A stretch of 64,000 nt of DNA from Alteripontixanthobacter muriae (GCF_013336795.1 NZ_JAAFZT010000020.1:102949-166948); one strand, 5' to 3'. Shown: positions 1-9,247, counted from the stretch's first letter. Numbers and translations: made by a program. Notes: generated by a model not told the origin, from the sequence alone.

Positions 1-855
1 GGCCATGGCGATCAATTGTTCGATCACGCGCGGCACATCCATCGGATCGGCGGAGCGGCCCGATCCGTCTTCCTCGCCCATATTCGCGACGATCTGCGGA
101 TAGCCTGTGAGATGCTCTTCCTCAGCCCGCGCCTTCAGGGCGCCGGTGTAGATATTGCGATTGACCCATACCTCGGTCGGATAGCCGCCGGGCTCGACGA
201 TGGAGACGTCGATGTTGTGCGGCACAAGTTCGTAGGCAAGCTGTTCGCTCATCGCTTCAAGCGCGAATTTGGTGCCGGAATAATGCCCGCCATGGGGCAC
301 GATCACCCGGCCAAGCTGCGAACTGATCTGGATGATCTGGCCGCTGCCGCGCTGCCGCATTCCGGGCAGCACGGCGCGGGCCAAGCGGTGCGGGCCGAAG
401 ACGTTGGTGTCGAAGATCAGCTTCGTCGCCTCCATGTCCTGCACCTCGGACGGTCCGGTGATGCCGATCCCGGCATTGTTCACCAGCACGTCCAGCGGCC
501 CGCCATTGATCCGTTCGGCCTCGGCAACGCCGCGTGCGACCTGCTCGTCCGACAGCACGTCGATCTCGATGATGTGGATGTCCAGCTTTTCGGCGCGGGC
601 GAGTTCGGCCAGTTCCGCCGCTTCGGGACGCGGCAGGTTGCGCATGGTCGCGAACACCTTCGCCCCGCGCCGCGCGTAATGTTCCGCGCCCAGCCTGCCG
701 AAGCCCGAAGACGTGCCGGTGATCAGGATCGACTTGCCCGACAGATCGCGCGGCGGCGCACTTGCTGGCCCCACCTGCGCCAGTGAAGCAGTGGCGGCGA
801 AGACACTCACCGCAGCGGTTCCGGCGAGCAGATGGCGGCGCGAGAGATCGGGCAT
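1..855 (-). CDS. Short-chain dehydrogenase/reductase with Tat-like signal (3' end cut by window edge)
   Basis: The open frame begins at ATG 855 and runs off the left edge, so the C-terminus is missing. It is a classical SDR: nucleotide-binding TGTSSGFG at residues 46-53, NNAG at 126-129, a catalytic Ser near 178 and YSGTK with Tyr192 and Lys196. The N-terminus has a twin-arginine stretch (SRRHLLAG) followed by a small-residue hydrophobic segment and a possible cleavage site near LAQ. This suggests Tat export with a bound NAD(P) cofactor, which is unusual for an SDR. The substrate cannot be inferred. It is divergent from the gene at 1002. Confidence 0.85.
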   Translation of the reverse strand, partial: MPDLSRRHLLAGTAAVSVFAATASLAQVGPASAPPRDLSGKSILITGTSSGFGRLGAEHYARRGAKVFATMRNLPRPEAAELAELARAEKLDIHIIEIDVLSDEQVARGVAEAERINGGPLDVLVNNAGIGITGPSEVQDMEATKLIFDTNVFGPHRLARAVLPGMRQRGSGQIIQISSQLGRVIVPHGGHYSGTKFALEAMSEQLAYELVPHNIDVSIVEPGGYPTEVWVNRNIYTGALKARAEEEHLTGYPQIVANMGEEDGSGRSADPMDVPRVIEQLIAMA

Positions 856-1001
856 GTCGGTTTCCTTCTCCGGTATGGGTCGCGCCCGCATGTAGCAGAT
901 AATCGCTCCAATCATCACCCTGAGATGACACCGTTTCTTTCTGGCCACTGGATCGAAACCCGCCATCCGGTCGTTGGCAGCTGAAAAGGAAAGGATTTTC
1001 A

Positions 1002-1460
1002 ATGCTGCGTTCCCTTCTCATGGGCCTGGTCGCGGGGCAGCGATCGATGTCGCCGCTGGCAGCGCTCGCGGGTGCCGCGCGCCAGGGCACCCTGCCCTAC
1101 GACAATGCCGAGGCGCGGCAGCTGGAACATCCCATGATTGCCGCCGGCGGCGTTGCCATGGCCGCTGCCGAGATGGCGGGCGACAAGATGGAGAGCGCGC
1201 CCGACCGTACCGTTTTCCTGGGCCTGCTCGCACGGACCATCACCAGCGGTTTCGCGGGTGCGACGCTCGCGCCGCCGAACCGGCGGCTCGCGGGCGCGGC
1301 AATCGGGATCGGCGCGGCGCTGGCAGCCTCGCATGCCGGGCTTGCCGCGCGCAAATGGGCGATGGAGCGCTGGGGGCAGACCGCGACGGGCTTCGTCGAA
1401 GACGCGCTCATGATCTCGTCGGCCATGGTCATCGCCAACGCACGTCCCGCTCCCGAATGA
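1002..1460 (+). CDS. DUF4126-like integral membrane protein
   Basis: A 152-residue Ala/Gly-rich hydrophobic protein. The opening LVAGQRSMSPLAALA and the later GDKMESAPDR segment resemble the DUF4126 family, in which short helices flank conserved small residues. About three or four membrane segments are visible. ATG 1002 is preceded by AAGGAAAGG, a good ribosome binding site. The stop is directly adjacent to the stop of the convergent HNH gene. No function is known for the family. Confidence 0.7.
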   Translation: MLRSLLMGLVAGQRSMSPLAALAGAARQGTLPYDNAEARQLEHPMIAAGGVAMAAAEMAGDKMESAPDRTVFLGLLARTITSGFAGATLAPPNRRLAGAAIGIGAALAASHAGLAARKWAMERWGQTATGFVEDALMISSAMVIANARPAPE

Positions 1461-1754
1461 TCAGCGGGTCGGCGCGTGGAAGTCGGGCGGTTTGTCCTGC
1501 ACCCATCCGACGAATTTCGCGAGCCGTTCGCTTTCCATCAGGCGCGTCCGGTCGCCGCCGATGCGGGCGAGTTCGGCATTGGTGAAATTGGCGTGGATCG
1601 CGGGGTGGCAGATCGGATGCACCGGCACGGTGTCGCAGCCCTTCTTCGACTTGGGCACGGTATGATGCTGCTGGATGCGGACCCCGAAGGGGCGATCGCA
1701 GAGCCAGCAGGACAGCCCGCCCTGTCCTGCGGCATCGTCTTCGCACGGCATCAT
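1461..1754 (-). CDS. HNH endonuclease-fold protein
   Basis: A 97-residue protein with one HNH (beta-beta-alpha metal) module: CWLCDRPF (a CxxC zinc knuckle), then QQHHTVPKS with the catalytic His pair, then VHPICHPAIHANF. It starts 7 nt after the glmU stop on the same strand, so it is probably cotranscribed with glmU. No restriction-modification or mobile-element partner lies nearby, so a housekeeping nuclease or a structural HNH domain is as likely as a defence role. Tandem ATGs (1754, 1751) leave the start uncertain by one codon. Confidence 0.8.
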   Translation of the reverse strand: MMPCEDDAAGQGGLSCWLCDRPFGVRIQQHHTVPKSKKGCDTVPVHPICHPAIHANFTNAELARIGGDRTRLMESERLAKFVGWVQDKPPDFHAPTR

Positions 1755-1761
1755 CCGCAGA

Positions 1762-3126
1762 TCACTTCTTCTGCATTTCTTTCCGCTTCTTCATCGTGTC
1801 GTGGAAGCGGTCCGCCCAGCCGGGCTTCACCAGTTGATCGCTGCGGACCATCCGCAATTCACCCTCGGCCACATCGCGGCTGACCGCGCTTCCCGCAGCT
1901 ACGATGGCGTCCGCCCCGATGCGCAGCGGTGCGATGAGCGACGAGTTGGAGCCGATGAACGCACGTTCGCCGATCTGGGTCCGGTGCTTGAAATAGCCAT
2001 CGTAATTGCAGGTGATGGTGCCCGCGCCGATATTCGCGCCCGCACCGACGTCGGCATCGCCGAGATAGGTAAGATGGCTCGCCTTCGCCCCTTCACCAAG
2101 CGTGGCGTTCTTGATCTCGACGAAATTGCCGACCTTCGCGCCTTTCTCAAGCACCGCGCCGGGCCGCAGGCGGGCATAGGGGCCGACAGTGACGCCTTCG
2201 CCCAGCGTGGCGCCTTCAAGGTGCGTGAAGGCGCGGATCGTCGCCCCGTCGGCCACCTTGACGCCCGGCCCGAAGACGACGTTCGGTTCTATGGTCACGT
2301 CCTGCCCCAGTTCCGTGTCCCAGCTGAAGAACACGGTCTCGGGCGCTTTCAGGCTGGCCCCTTCGGCCATGGCCTCCTCGCGCCGGTATGCCTGCCACTG
2401 TGCCTCTGCCGCGGCAAGTTCGGCGCGGCTGTTGATCCCGGCCACTTCGCCGGGATCGCCCGTCTTCACCACGGCGCAATGCCGCCCGTCTTCATTGGCG
2501 ACGTTCACGATGTCGACGAGGTAATATTCGCCCTGCGCATTGTCGTTCCCGACGCGTGAGAGCAGGTCGAACATGTCGGCGCTGCGGGCGGCCATCAGGC
2601 CGGAATTGCATAGGGTGCAGGCGCGCTCCTCGTCACTCGCATCCTTATATTCCACCATCTTCGCTACGCGGCCGGCATCGTCAGCGATGACACGGCCATA
2701 CTGCAGCGCGTCCGCAGGTTCAAAGCCGAGCACGACCACGGCGGGGGCATCCTCGGCATGCAACCGGTCGAGCATGGCGGCCATAGTCTCGGGCCGCACG
2801 AAGGGAACGTCGCCATACAAAACCAGCACATCACCATCGAATTCGCGCAAGGCCTCCTGCGCCTGCTGCACGGCATGGCCGGTGCCTTCCTGCGGTTCCT
2901 GCAGGGCTGTCTCGGCGCGCCCGGCCAGCGCCCTCTCCATCTGGTCGCGCCCTGCGCCGACCACGACCACCGTCTTTTCCGGCGAAAGCGTGCCCACCGA
3001 CGCCATCAGGTGATCGAGCATCGGCCTTCCGGCAATCGGATGCAGAACCTTGTGCGTGGCGGATTTCATCCTCGTGCCCTTGCCTGCGGCAAGGATGATG
3101 GCGGCGATCTTGGCGTGTCTTGTCAT
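1762..3126 (-). CDS. glmU: Bifunctional N-acetylglucosamine-1-phosphate uridyltransferase / glucosamine-1-phosphate acetyltransferase
   Basis: Makes UDP-GlcNAc, the precursor of peptidoglycan and lipid A, in two cytoplasmic steps. The N-terminal pyrophosphorylase domain has the nucleotide-binding LAAGKGTRMK at residues 12-21. The C-terminal half is a left-handed beta-helix of hexapeptide repeats with ASHLTYLGDADVG and the trimerisation region. At 454 residues the length is normal for GlmU. The start at ATG 3126 places MTRHAKIAAI directly before the motif; longer upstream frames do not match the family. It is divergent from gph, with 61 nt between the two starts. Confidence 0.97.
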   Translation of the reverse strand: MTRHAKIAAIILAAGKGTRMKSATHKVLHPIAGRPMLDHLMASVGTLSPEKTVVVVGAGRDQMERALAGRAETALQEPQEGTGHAVQQAQEALREFDGDVLVLYGDVPFVRPETMAAMLDRLHAEDAPAVVVLGFEPADALQYGRVIADDAGRVAKMVEYKDASDEERACTLCNSGLMAARSADMFDLLSRVGNDNAQGEYYLVDIVNVANEDGRHCAVVKTGDPGEVAGINSRAELAAAEAQWQAYRREEAMAEGASLKAPETVFFSWDTELGQDVTIEPNVVFGPGVKVADGATIRAFTHLEGATLGEGVTVGPYARLRPGAVLEKGAKVGNFVEIKNATLGEGAKASHLTYLGDADVGAGANIGAGTITCNYDGYFKHRTQIGERAFIGSNSSLIAPLRIGADAIVAAGSAVSRDVAEGELRMVRSDQLVKPGWADRFHDTMKKRKEMQKK

Positions 3127-3187
3127 GCCTCGTCCATTGCCACCATTTGCTTGCGGTTTGAAGTCGCTTGCGCCACGCGGGGCCGCA

Positions 3188-3877
3188 ATGAACGATTTCC
3201 CTCTCGACATCGTCGGCTTCGACCTCGACGGAACCCTGCTCGACACCCACCAGGATCTGGGGACGGCGGTGAACCACGCGCTGGATCTGGCAGGCCGTCC
3301 GGCAGTCCCGGTGGAGCGGATCGAAAGCCTGATCGGCGGCGGGGCCAAGCTGATGCTGCGCCGGGCGCTCGAAGAAACAGGCGGCATATCGGAGGAAGAT
3401 TTCCGCCCGCTCTACAAGGCGCTGCTGGCTTATTACGGCGAACACAATGCCGATCATTCGCGCCCCTATCCGGGCGTGGTGGACACGCTTGACGAACTCG
3501 CGCGGCGGGGCGTGAAGCTGGCCGTGGTTACCAACAAGTTCGAAAGCTTCGCGAGCGACATCCTGCGAAAACTGTCGCTCGACCATCATTTCGGTGCAAT
3601 CATCGGCGGCGACACCATGGGCAAGGGCCGCGCGAAGCCAGCGCCCGATCCGATTTTCGAGATGATCCGCCGGCTGGCTGGCGATAATACCGATGTGTCG
3701 CGCGCCGCTTTCGTCGGTGACAGCAGTTACGACATCGGTTCCGCACGCGCTGCCGGTGTTCCGGTGATTGCCGCTGCGTATGGCTATTGCGACCGCTCTC
3801 CGCAGGATTTGGGCGCGGATGCGGTGATCGACACGATGGCGGACTGTATAGCCGCCCTGGAATCGCTCCGCGCCTGA
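3188..3877 (+). CDS. gph: Phosphoglycolate phosphatase (HAD superfamily)
   Basis: A 229-residue HAD hydrolase. Motif I is FDLDGTLLDT with Asp12 as nucleophile and Asp14. Motif II is VVTNK, the conserved Lys lies in KPAPDP, and motif III/IV is FVGDSSYDI. The cap between motifs I and II is helical, as in Gph. The likely role is salvage of 2-phosphoglycolate, for example from DNA 3'-end repair. ATG 3188 puts the motif at the usual distance from the N-terminus; an in-frame ATG at 3125 would overlap the glmU start. Substrate assignment within HAD enzymes is less certain than the fold. Confidence 0.88.
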   Translation: MNDFPLDIVGFDLDGTLLDTHQDLGTAVNHALDLAGRPAVPVERIESLIGGGAKLMLRRALEETGGISEEDFRPLYKALLAYYGEHNADHSRPYPGVVDTLDELARRGVKLAVVTNKFESFASDILRKLSLDHHFGAIIGGDTMGKGRAKPAPDPIFEMIRRLAGDNTDVSRAAFVGDSSYDIGSARAAGVPVIAAAYGYCDRSPQDLGADAVIDTMADCIAALESLRA

Positions 3878-4006
3878 GTTTGCCCGCGCAACCAACGCCC
3901 TGCCCCTACGGCATGGCGGACCACCGCGAGCACGGTTGAAGCGCGCTGAAATCGGTGCCATTTCCGCTGCAGACCTTCATTCTTTCAGACCAAGAGGACC
4001 GATCAT

Positions 4007-4942
4007 ATGACCATTTCCTTCAAGGACCGCGTAGCAATCGTCACCGGCGCAGGCGGCGGCCTGGGCAAGGAATATGCCCTCGAACTCGCCCGCCGCGGCG
4101 CGAAGGTGGTGGTGAACGATCTTGGCGGATCGCGAGACGGCACCGGCACATCGGATGCGGCAGCGCAGGTGGTCGAGGAAATCGAGAAGGCCGGCGGCGA
4201 AGCCATCGCCAATGGTGCGTCAGTCACTGAATACGACCAGATGGAAAAGATGGTCGCCGACGCCAAGCAGAAGTGGGGCGGCGTCCACGTCCTGATCAAC
4301 AATGCCGGCGTGCTGCGCGACAAGAGCTTTGCGAAGATGAGCCCCGACGATTTCGAATTCGTCGTCCGCGTTCACCTGCTCGGCAGCGCTTACGCAACCA
4401 AGGCCGTCTGGGACACGATGCGCGACCAGGCCTATGGCCGCATCCTGATGACCAGCAGCTCGACCGGCTTGTTCGGCAATTTCGGGCAGGCTAATTACGG
4501 CGCGGCGAAGCTGGGCCTTGCTGGTCTGACGAAGACGCTCCACCTTGAAGGCGCGAAATACAACATCAAGGTCAATTCTCTGTCGCCCGTCGCCGGAACG
4601 CGCATGACGGAAGACCTCTTCCCCGAAGAAGCATTCAAGCTCTTCGGCCCGGAAAATGTCGTGCCCGCCGCGCTGTTCCTGGTCAGCGAGGATTCGCCGA
4701 CCAATGCCATCGTCGGTGCCGGTGCAGGCGGCTTCCATTCCGCCTGGGTCATGATGAACGACGCCGTGTGGCTGAAGGACGATGAACGCACCGTCGAAGG
4801 CTTTGCCGAGAACTGGGACAAGATTTCGGAAAAGAACAATCTGCACGCACCCCAGTCGGGTGCCGAACAGTCGGGCACGATCCTGAAGGCGATGCAGAGC
4901 GTGCTGGGCAAGGATGCGGCGCCCTCCTCCACCCGCGGCTAA
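4007..4942 (+). CDS. SDR-family dehydrogenase, peroxisomal multifunctional enzyme (HSD17B4)-like
   Basis: A 311-residue SDR with TGAGGGLG at 13-20, the extended VVNDLGGSRDGTG insertion typical of the (3R)-hydroxyacyl-CoA dehydrogenase domain of multifunctional enzyme 2, NNAG at 98-101 and YGAAK (Tyr164, Lys168). The C-terminal extension past 250 (FHSAWVMMNDAVWLKDD) is also typical of that subfamily. It probably oxidises a 3-hydroxyacyl-CoA or steroid-like alcohol with NAD. It is a single gene with its own terminator. No hydratase partner is visible nearby, so the substrate is open. Confidence 0.85.
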   Translation: MTISFKDRVAIVTGAGGGLGKEYALELARRGAKVVVNDLGGSRDGTGTSDAAAQVVEEIEKAGGEAIANGASVTEYDQMEKMVADAKQKWGGVHVLINNAGVLRDKSFAKMSPDDFEFVVRVHLLGSAYATKAVWDTMRDQAYGRILMTSSSTGLFGNFGQANYGAAKLGLAGLTKTLHLEGAKYNIKVNSLSPVAGTRMTEDLFPEEAFKLFGPENVVPAALFLVSEDSPTNAIVGAGAGGFHSAWVMMNDAVWLKDDERTVEGFAENWDKISEKNNLHAPQSGAEQSGTILKAMQSVLGKDAAPSSTRG

Positions 4943-4961
4943 GCTTCGCTGCCCATTCAAC

Positions 4962-4998
4962 AAGACCCCCGCGCCGTTTGCGGCGCGGGGGTCTTCTT
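4962..4998. terminator. Bidirectional rho-independent terminator
   Basis: A perfect 15-bp inverted repeat (arms 4962-4976 and 4981-4995) with a 4-nt TTTG loop, followed by TCTTCTT. It sits between the convergent SDR gene (stop 4942) and DUF2794 gene (stop 5018), so it can serve both. Confidence 0.85.
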
Positions 4999-5017
4999 AC
5001 GTCCGGGCCGACAGAAA

Positions 5018-5368
5018 TCAGGCGTCGACGGCTTTCACTAGTCTCCGTTCGACCGGGGCGAGAATGCCCGCGAGTTCGTGCCCGCGTTTCAGCACCTGTC
5101 CGTGTTCGCCATACAGCGTCCACATGCCCTGCTTGTTGCGCAAGGACGGTCGTTTCTCGACGCGCGTCTGCGGACGTTCGGCAGCCCTGCGGAAGGCGTC
5201 GAACATGGCGGCCTCGCGGGTAAAATCCATGGCGTAGTCGCGCCACTGCCCTGCCGCCACCATCCGTCCGTACAGGTCGAGAATGCGCTGCAACTCGTCA
5301 CGGGCGAAAGCTGTCTGCAATGGCTGCTGCCCGGGAAAGGGCAGCACCGTGCCGGAAAAAGCCGCCAT
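5018..5368 (-). CDS. DUF2794 domain-containing protein
   Basis: A 116-residue protein matching the alphaproteobacterial DUF2794 pattern: LPFPG near the N-terminus, ELQRILDLYGRMVAAGQWRDYAMDF, then FRRAAERPQTRVEKRP and VLKRGHELAGIL. No catalytic motif is evident and the function is unknown. The ATG at 5368 overlaps the cysE stop by one base (TGATG), implying translational coupling to cysteine biosynthesis. A longer in-frame upstream extension lies inside cysE and is not credible. Confidence 0.87.
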   Translation of the reverse strand: MAAFSGTVLPFPGQQPLQTAFARDELQRILDLYGRMVAAGQWRDYAMDFTREAAMFDAFRRAAERPQTRVEKRPSLRNKQGMWTLYGEHGQVLKRGHELAGILAPVERRLVKAVDA

Positions 5369-6066
5369 CAACTGTCCGTCCCGCTGCGACGCGCGGCATC
5401 TTCGCCGCCTGATTTCAGGCGTTCCAATTCGTCGTGCAACGCTTTCACCTGCACTTCCAGCGCTATCATCCGCTTGTCCTCGGGCCGAGGCGTAGTGGTT
5501 TCGTCGCACGGCGTGCCATAGGGCATGAACCCGCGCATCCATGTTTCCACCGGCACCAGCGTGGACCGCGCCTTCATGCCGATCATCGTCGCCCCTTCGG
5601 GCACATCGTCGGTTACGACGGCATTCGCGCCCACGCGGGCGCGCTCGCCGATTTCGATCGGGCCGATGACCTGCGCGCCCGACCCGATGATGACATTATC
5701 CCGCAAGGTCGGGTGGCGTTTGCCGGGCACGCCATTCGTCGGATTGGTTCCGCCGAGCGTCACGCATTGGTAGATTGTCACATTGTCGCCGATCTCGGCG
5801 GTTTCGCCGATGACGGTGAAGCCGTGATCGATGAACAGATTGCGCCCGATGGTCGCGCCCGGGTGGATATCGATGGCGGTGATCATGCGCGAGAAGTGGT
5901 TCACGAAGCGTGCCAGGAAGAACAGATCGGCCTCGAACAGCCAATGCGCCACGCGGTGCAGGGCCATGGCCAGAACGCCCGGATAGAGCAGGATCTCCCA
6001 GCGGGATCGCGGCGCGGGGTCACGGGCGCGAATGGAGTCCAGATAGGAGACGAGACGGTCAAACAT
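5368..6066 (-). CDS. cysE: Serine O-acetyltransferase
   Basis: Transfers acetyl from acetyl-CoA to L-serine, the first step of cysteine synthesis. At 232 residues it is the short form, with a brief helical N-terminus, then the left-handed beta-helix: DIHPGATIGRNLFIDHG, GDNVTIYQCVTLGG, KRHPTLRDNVIIGSGAQVIG. His and Asp of the FIDHG motif are the expected catalytic pair. The tail after about residue 200 is charged and helical (ALEVQVKALHDELERL), a likely short coiled coil that may affect oligomerisation or CysK binding. It is coupled to the DUF2794 gene downstream. Confidence 0.92.
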   Translation of the reverse strand: MFDRLVSYLDSIRARDPAPRSRWEILLYPGVLAMALHRVAHWLFEADLFFLARFVNHFSRMITAIDIHPGATIGRNLFIDHGFTVIGETAEIGDNVTIYQCVTLGGTNPTNGVPGKRHPTLRDNVIIGSGAQVIGPIEIGERARVGANAVVTDDVPEGATMIGMKARSTLVPVETWMRGFMPYGTPCDETTTPRPEDKRMIALEVQVKALHDELERLKSGGEDAARRSGTDS

Positions 6067-6093
6067 CAGGGCAAGTCTCCCACCTAAAACGCG

Positions 6094-6720
6094 TCAGATC
6101 AAGCGCGGTTGCCTTTCCGCCCCTGCCTCCGCGTCGCTTACAGCTTCCAGCGCCTCTCGCCAGAGGGACATGGTTGCCGCACTCTTGCGTTCCAGGCTCA
6201 GCCTGTCGATCTCGGCCACGAGGGTCTCGATACCGGCAAAGCTGCGCATGACACGCGGCACGAGATAGGTAAGCGCGCCCTCGCCCAGTGCAAGACCTGC
6301 CTGCTCGGCATGGCTTTCGATCAGCGCGGCGACCATCGCATCGTCAGGCACGCCGATCTGGAGGGGGAGCGCCGCTCCGATCCGCGACCGCAGATCGGGC
6401 AAGGCGATATCCCAGCGTTCCGCACCGGTCACCAGCAGCAGCGCATCGCCGCTCTCCTGCGCGCGGTTCCAGCGGTGGAACAGGTCGGTTTCGTCGAGCG
6501 TGTCGGCATCGTCCACGACTTCGCGCCCGCCCTGCACCGCGAACCAGCGCGCCAGCAGCGATCGGCCCGAACGGGGCGGGCCTGACAGGATCGCAGTGCG
6601 GAACGGCCAGCCTGACGGGCTGGACAGTGCCTCGACCGCTGCCTCATTCGCATTGCCGACGACGATCCGCGCCGGTTCGCGGCCCGGTCCTTGCGACAGT
6701 GGAAGCGCGAATTGCGACAC
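6094..6720 (-). CDS. hdaA: HdaA: DnaA-related regulatory ATPase homologue
   Basis: A 208-residue protein related to DnaA domain III but lacking the DNA-binding domain, as in Hda/HdaA, which works with the beta clamp to inactivate DnaA-ATP. The N-terminal QFALPL matches the clamp-binding motif. The P-loop is GPPRSGRSLLA (about 47-57), with Arg where Walker A normally has Lys. The Walker B-like segment is EVVDDADTL. It lies 6 nt downstream of the DUF2066-like gene and is divergent from purMN, an arrangement also seen in other proteobacteria. Confidence 0.85.
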   Translation of the reverse strand: MSQFALPLSQGPGREPARIVVGNANEAAVEALSSPSGWPFRTAILSGPPRSGRSLLARWFAVQGGREVVDDADTLDETDLFHRWNRAQESGDALLLVTGAERWDIALPDLRSRIGAALPLQIGVPDDAMVAALIESHAEQAGLALGEGALTYLVPRVMRSFAGIETLVAEIDRLSLERKSAATMSLWREALEAVSDAEAGAERQPRLI

Positions 6721-6726
6721 TTGCCG

Positions 6727-7989
6727 TCAGCGGCTGATGGAGAGCGAATTCGCCCCTTGCGAGACGTTGAAGCCGCGCGCGCGCAACGCGGCCGCGAGTT
6801 CGGATAGGTCTCCGGCGAAACTGACCGACATGACGGAAGTTCCGCCAAGGGCGAGGCTGGTGGTCGATACGCCGCGCACGCCCGCTGCGCTGCGAACGGC
6901 GGCAAGCGACGCGTCGACCGCTCCTGCGTCGGGTGTGCTGAACTGCACGGTGTAGCTGCTGGTCTGCGCGGGCAGATCGGGCAAGGTGATGGTCGGCGCT
7001 TCCTCACGCGCTTCGCGTGCGGCAGCAGCATTTGCCCTCGCGCGCCGGGCCTGCGCTTCGGCGGCAGCGGCGGCCCGTTCCTGGGCGCCTGCCTGCCGGC
7101 CCATTTCGATGAGACGCTGCAGAGCCGGGTCCATTTCGGGCGTGTCGAGATTGAGCGTCGGATCGGGCGTGAGAGTACCCTGCGCAAGGGCCCGCTGGAA
7201 GATCTGGTCGAACCGCACCACCGCCTTCGCCAGCATCGCATCGAGCTCGGCCGACGTATCCGCTGTCATGGTGAAGGTTTCGAGAAAGCGGCTGTCCGGC
7301 CCGTAACGCGCGGTGAAGGTACCCTCGATCGGCCCGCCCGGGTAACGATAGCGAAGCTGCGCGATGGGAACGAGCACATCCGACGCGCCCAGCTGGTCGA
7401 GCACGGTGCGCCACCAAGTACGGCTGCGGCGACCCACCTGCCCCGCCGTTACCAGCAGCGAATCGCCGCCCGCGCCAGAGGGCCTGACGTAGTCGATCCG
7501 GCTGCCACCCGTCTGGTATTCCGCCCAGGCCCGCTGCCAGGGATTGCGCATCTCGTAGACGGTTTCGACCCCGCCCGAGATTGTTACCGGCACCAGCAGC
7601 ATCGGGGCGGAGCGTTCCGCCTGTCCGCCTGTGCCGAGATACTGCCCTGCCCGCTGGCGATCGAAGATTACCCCGACTGTGGCGATATAGCGCTTCGGCC
7701 CGATCCGCTCGCGCTCGACCACGATGGCGGATACCAGCCCTTCGAGCTGCGAATCGGAGATTTCGGGTCCGTCGATCCTTTCCCAAGCCAGCTTCGCCGC
7801 TTCCTGCCAACCGGCGGCGCGTGCTTCCTCTGCCGTTTCGCCGCTGGTATCGACCTCGATCCCGCCGACGTTAATGTCGCTGCTGCTGGCGACCGGCGCG
7901 ATCCCGCGATCGCCGCCCACTTGCGCCACCAGAGCAGCGCCGCCGAGCACCGTCAGGCCGAGCAGGAAAGGCGTCACCGCGCGCTTCAT
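6727..7989 (-). CDS. DUF2066-like exported protein
   Basis: About 420 residues from ATG 7989, which gives a clean signal peptide (MKRAVTPFLLGLTVLGGAAL). An in-frame ATG at 8046 would add 19 polar residues. The N-terminal domain (GWQEAAKLAWERI, then VVERERIGPKRYIATVGVIFDRQRAGQYLG) resembles DUF2066. An Ala/Arg-rich linker at about 320-350 leads to a small C-terminal domain (SYTVQFSTPDAGAVDASL to the end) that looks like a betaalphabeta repeat fold. The function is unknown. It is upstream of hdaA and divergent from purM. Confidence 0.75.
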   Translation of the reverse strand: MKRAVTPFLLGLTVLGGAALVAQVGGDRGIAPVASSSDINVGGIEVDTSGETAEEARAAGWQEAAKLAWERIDGPEISDSQLEGLVSAIVVERERIGPKRYIATVGVIFDRQRAGQYLGTGGQAERSAPMLLVPVTISGGVETVYEMRNPWQRAWAEYQTGGSRIDYVRPSGAGGDSLLVTAGQVGRRSRTWWRTVLDQLGASDVLVPIAQLRYRYPGGPIEGTFTARYGPDSRFLETFTMTADTSAELDAMLAKAVVRFDQIFQRALAQGTLTPDPTLNLDTPEMDPALQRLIEMGRQAGAQERAAAAAEAQARRARANAAAAREAREEAPTITLPDLPAQTSSYTVQFSTPDAGAVDASLAAVRSAAGVRGVSTTSLALGGTSVMSVSFAGDLSELAAALRARGFNVSQGANSLSISR

Positions 7990-8104
7990 GGTCCGCAGGG
8001 AACCTGTGCCGCGCTGGGGCCGGGTGGAGTGGCTGGAATCGCTCATCGGGGAAAACTGACCGCCTTTTGCCGAATGAAGCGTGGAAATCCAAGCGTGAAA
8101 GTCT

Positions 8105-9247
8105 ATGCCCGCCATTATGACAGACGACGGAACGAATGATTCAGGCGGCGGACCTGCCGAAAAGCCCGGCTATACCTATGCGCAATCGGGGGTGTCCATC
8201 GCCGCTGGCAATGCGCTGGTCAAGGCCATCGGGCCGCTCGCCCGCGCCACCGCTCGCCCGGGAGCGACATCGGAACTCGGCGGCTTCGGCGGATTTTTCG
8301 ACCCGCGCGCCGCCGGTTACAGGGATCCGCTGCTGGTTGCGGCCAATGACGGCGTCGGCACGAAGCTGAAGCTGGGGATAGAATACGACCGGCACGACAG
8401 CGTCGGTGTCGACCTTGTGGCCATGTGCGTGAACGATCTGATCGTACAAGGCGCTGAACCCCTGTTCTTCCTGGATTATTTCGCCACCGGCAAACTGGAC
8501 AACGAGGTTGCGACCCGCGTTGTCGCCGGGATAGCGGAAGGGTGCCGGATTGCACGCTGTGCGTTGATCGGCGGAGAAACGGCGGAGATGCCGGGCATGT
8601 ACGGACCGGGCGATTACGATCTGGCCGGTTTCTGCGTCGGCGCGGTGGAGCGCGGAGAACAGATCACCGGCGAGAAACTTGCGCCGGGTCACGTGCTGCT
8701 CGGCCTCGCCAGTTCCGGCGTGCATTCCAACGGCTATTCGCTTGTCAGAAAGCTGGCGGCCGACCTTTCGTGGAAGCTCGACCGCCCTGCCCTGTTCGAT
8801 CAGGAACGGCTGCTGATCGATACGCTGATCGAACCGACGCGCATCTATGTCGCTTCGCTGCTGCCGCTGCTGAAGGCCGGCAAGATCGACGCGCTGGCCC
8901 ATATCACCGGCGGCGGACTGCTGGAGAATATTCCGCGGATCCTGCCGGAAGGCGCGCGCGCCGTCGTGGATGCCGATCGTTGGGAGCAATCACGGCTGAT
9001 GGCGTTCCTGCAGGCGCAGGGCCGGATCGAACCTGCCGAGATGGCCCGAACCTTCAATTGCGGCCTCGGCATGGTGCTGGCGGTCGCGCCCGAACTGGCG
9101 GATGAGGTTACCGCTGCCCTGGAAGCCTGCGGCGAAAGTGTTTCTCGCATCGGCACGATCGAGGCGGGCGAGCGCGGCTGCTCCGTTCGTGGGAGCCAGG
9201 GCACATGGTCTGCCCGCGCTGACTGGGAAGCCACGCATGAGGGCTGA
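8105..9247 (+). CDS. purM: Phosphoribosylformylglycinamidine cyclo-ligase (AIR synthetase)
   Basis: Closes the imidazole ring of purines using ATP (FGAM to AIR). Family motifs are [75 protein letters not shown] and [14 protein letters not shown]. It is 380 residues from ATG 8105, or 376 from ATG 8117, slightly longer than usual because of a polar N-terminal tail. The 3' end overlaps the purN start by 11 nt. Confidence 0.96.
   Translation: MPAIMTDDGTNDSGGGPAEKPGYTYAQSGVSIAAGNALVKAIGPLARATARPGATSELGGFGGFFDPRAAGYRDPLLVAANDGVGTKLKLGIEYDRHDSVGVDLVAMCVNDLIVQGAEPLFFLDYFATGKLDNEVATRVVAGIAEGCRIARCALIGGETAEMPGMYGPGDYDLAGFCVGAVERGEQITGEKLAPGHVLLGLASSGVHSNGYSLVRKLAADLSWKLDRPALFDQERLLIDTLIEPTRIYVASLLPLLKAGKIDALAHITGGGLLENIPRILPEGARAVVDADRWEQSRLMAFLQAQGRIEPAEMARTFNCGLGMVLAVAPELADEVTAALEACGESVSRIGTIEAGERGCSVRGSQGTWSARADWEATHEG

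Noticed and set aside
1461..1754. HNH protein as part of a defence or mobile system
   Set aside because: No methylase, integrase, transposase or repeat lies nearby; it sits behind glmU in core genome.
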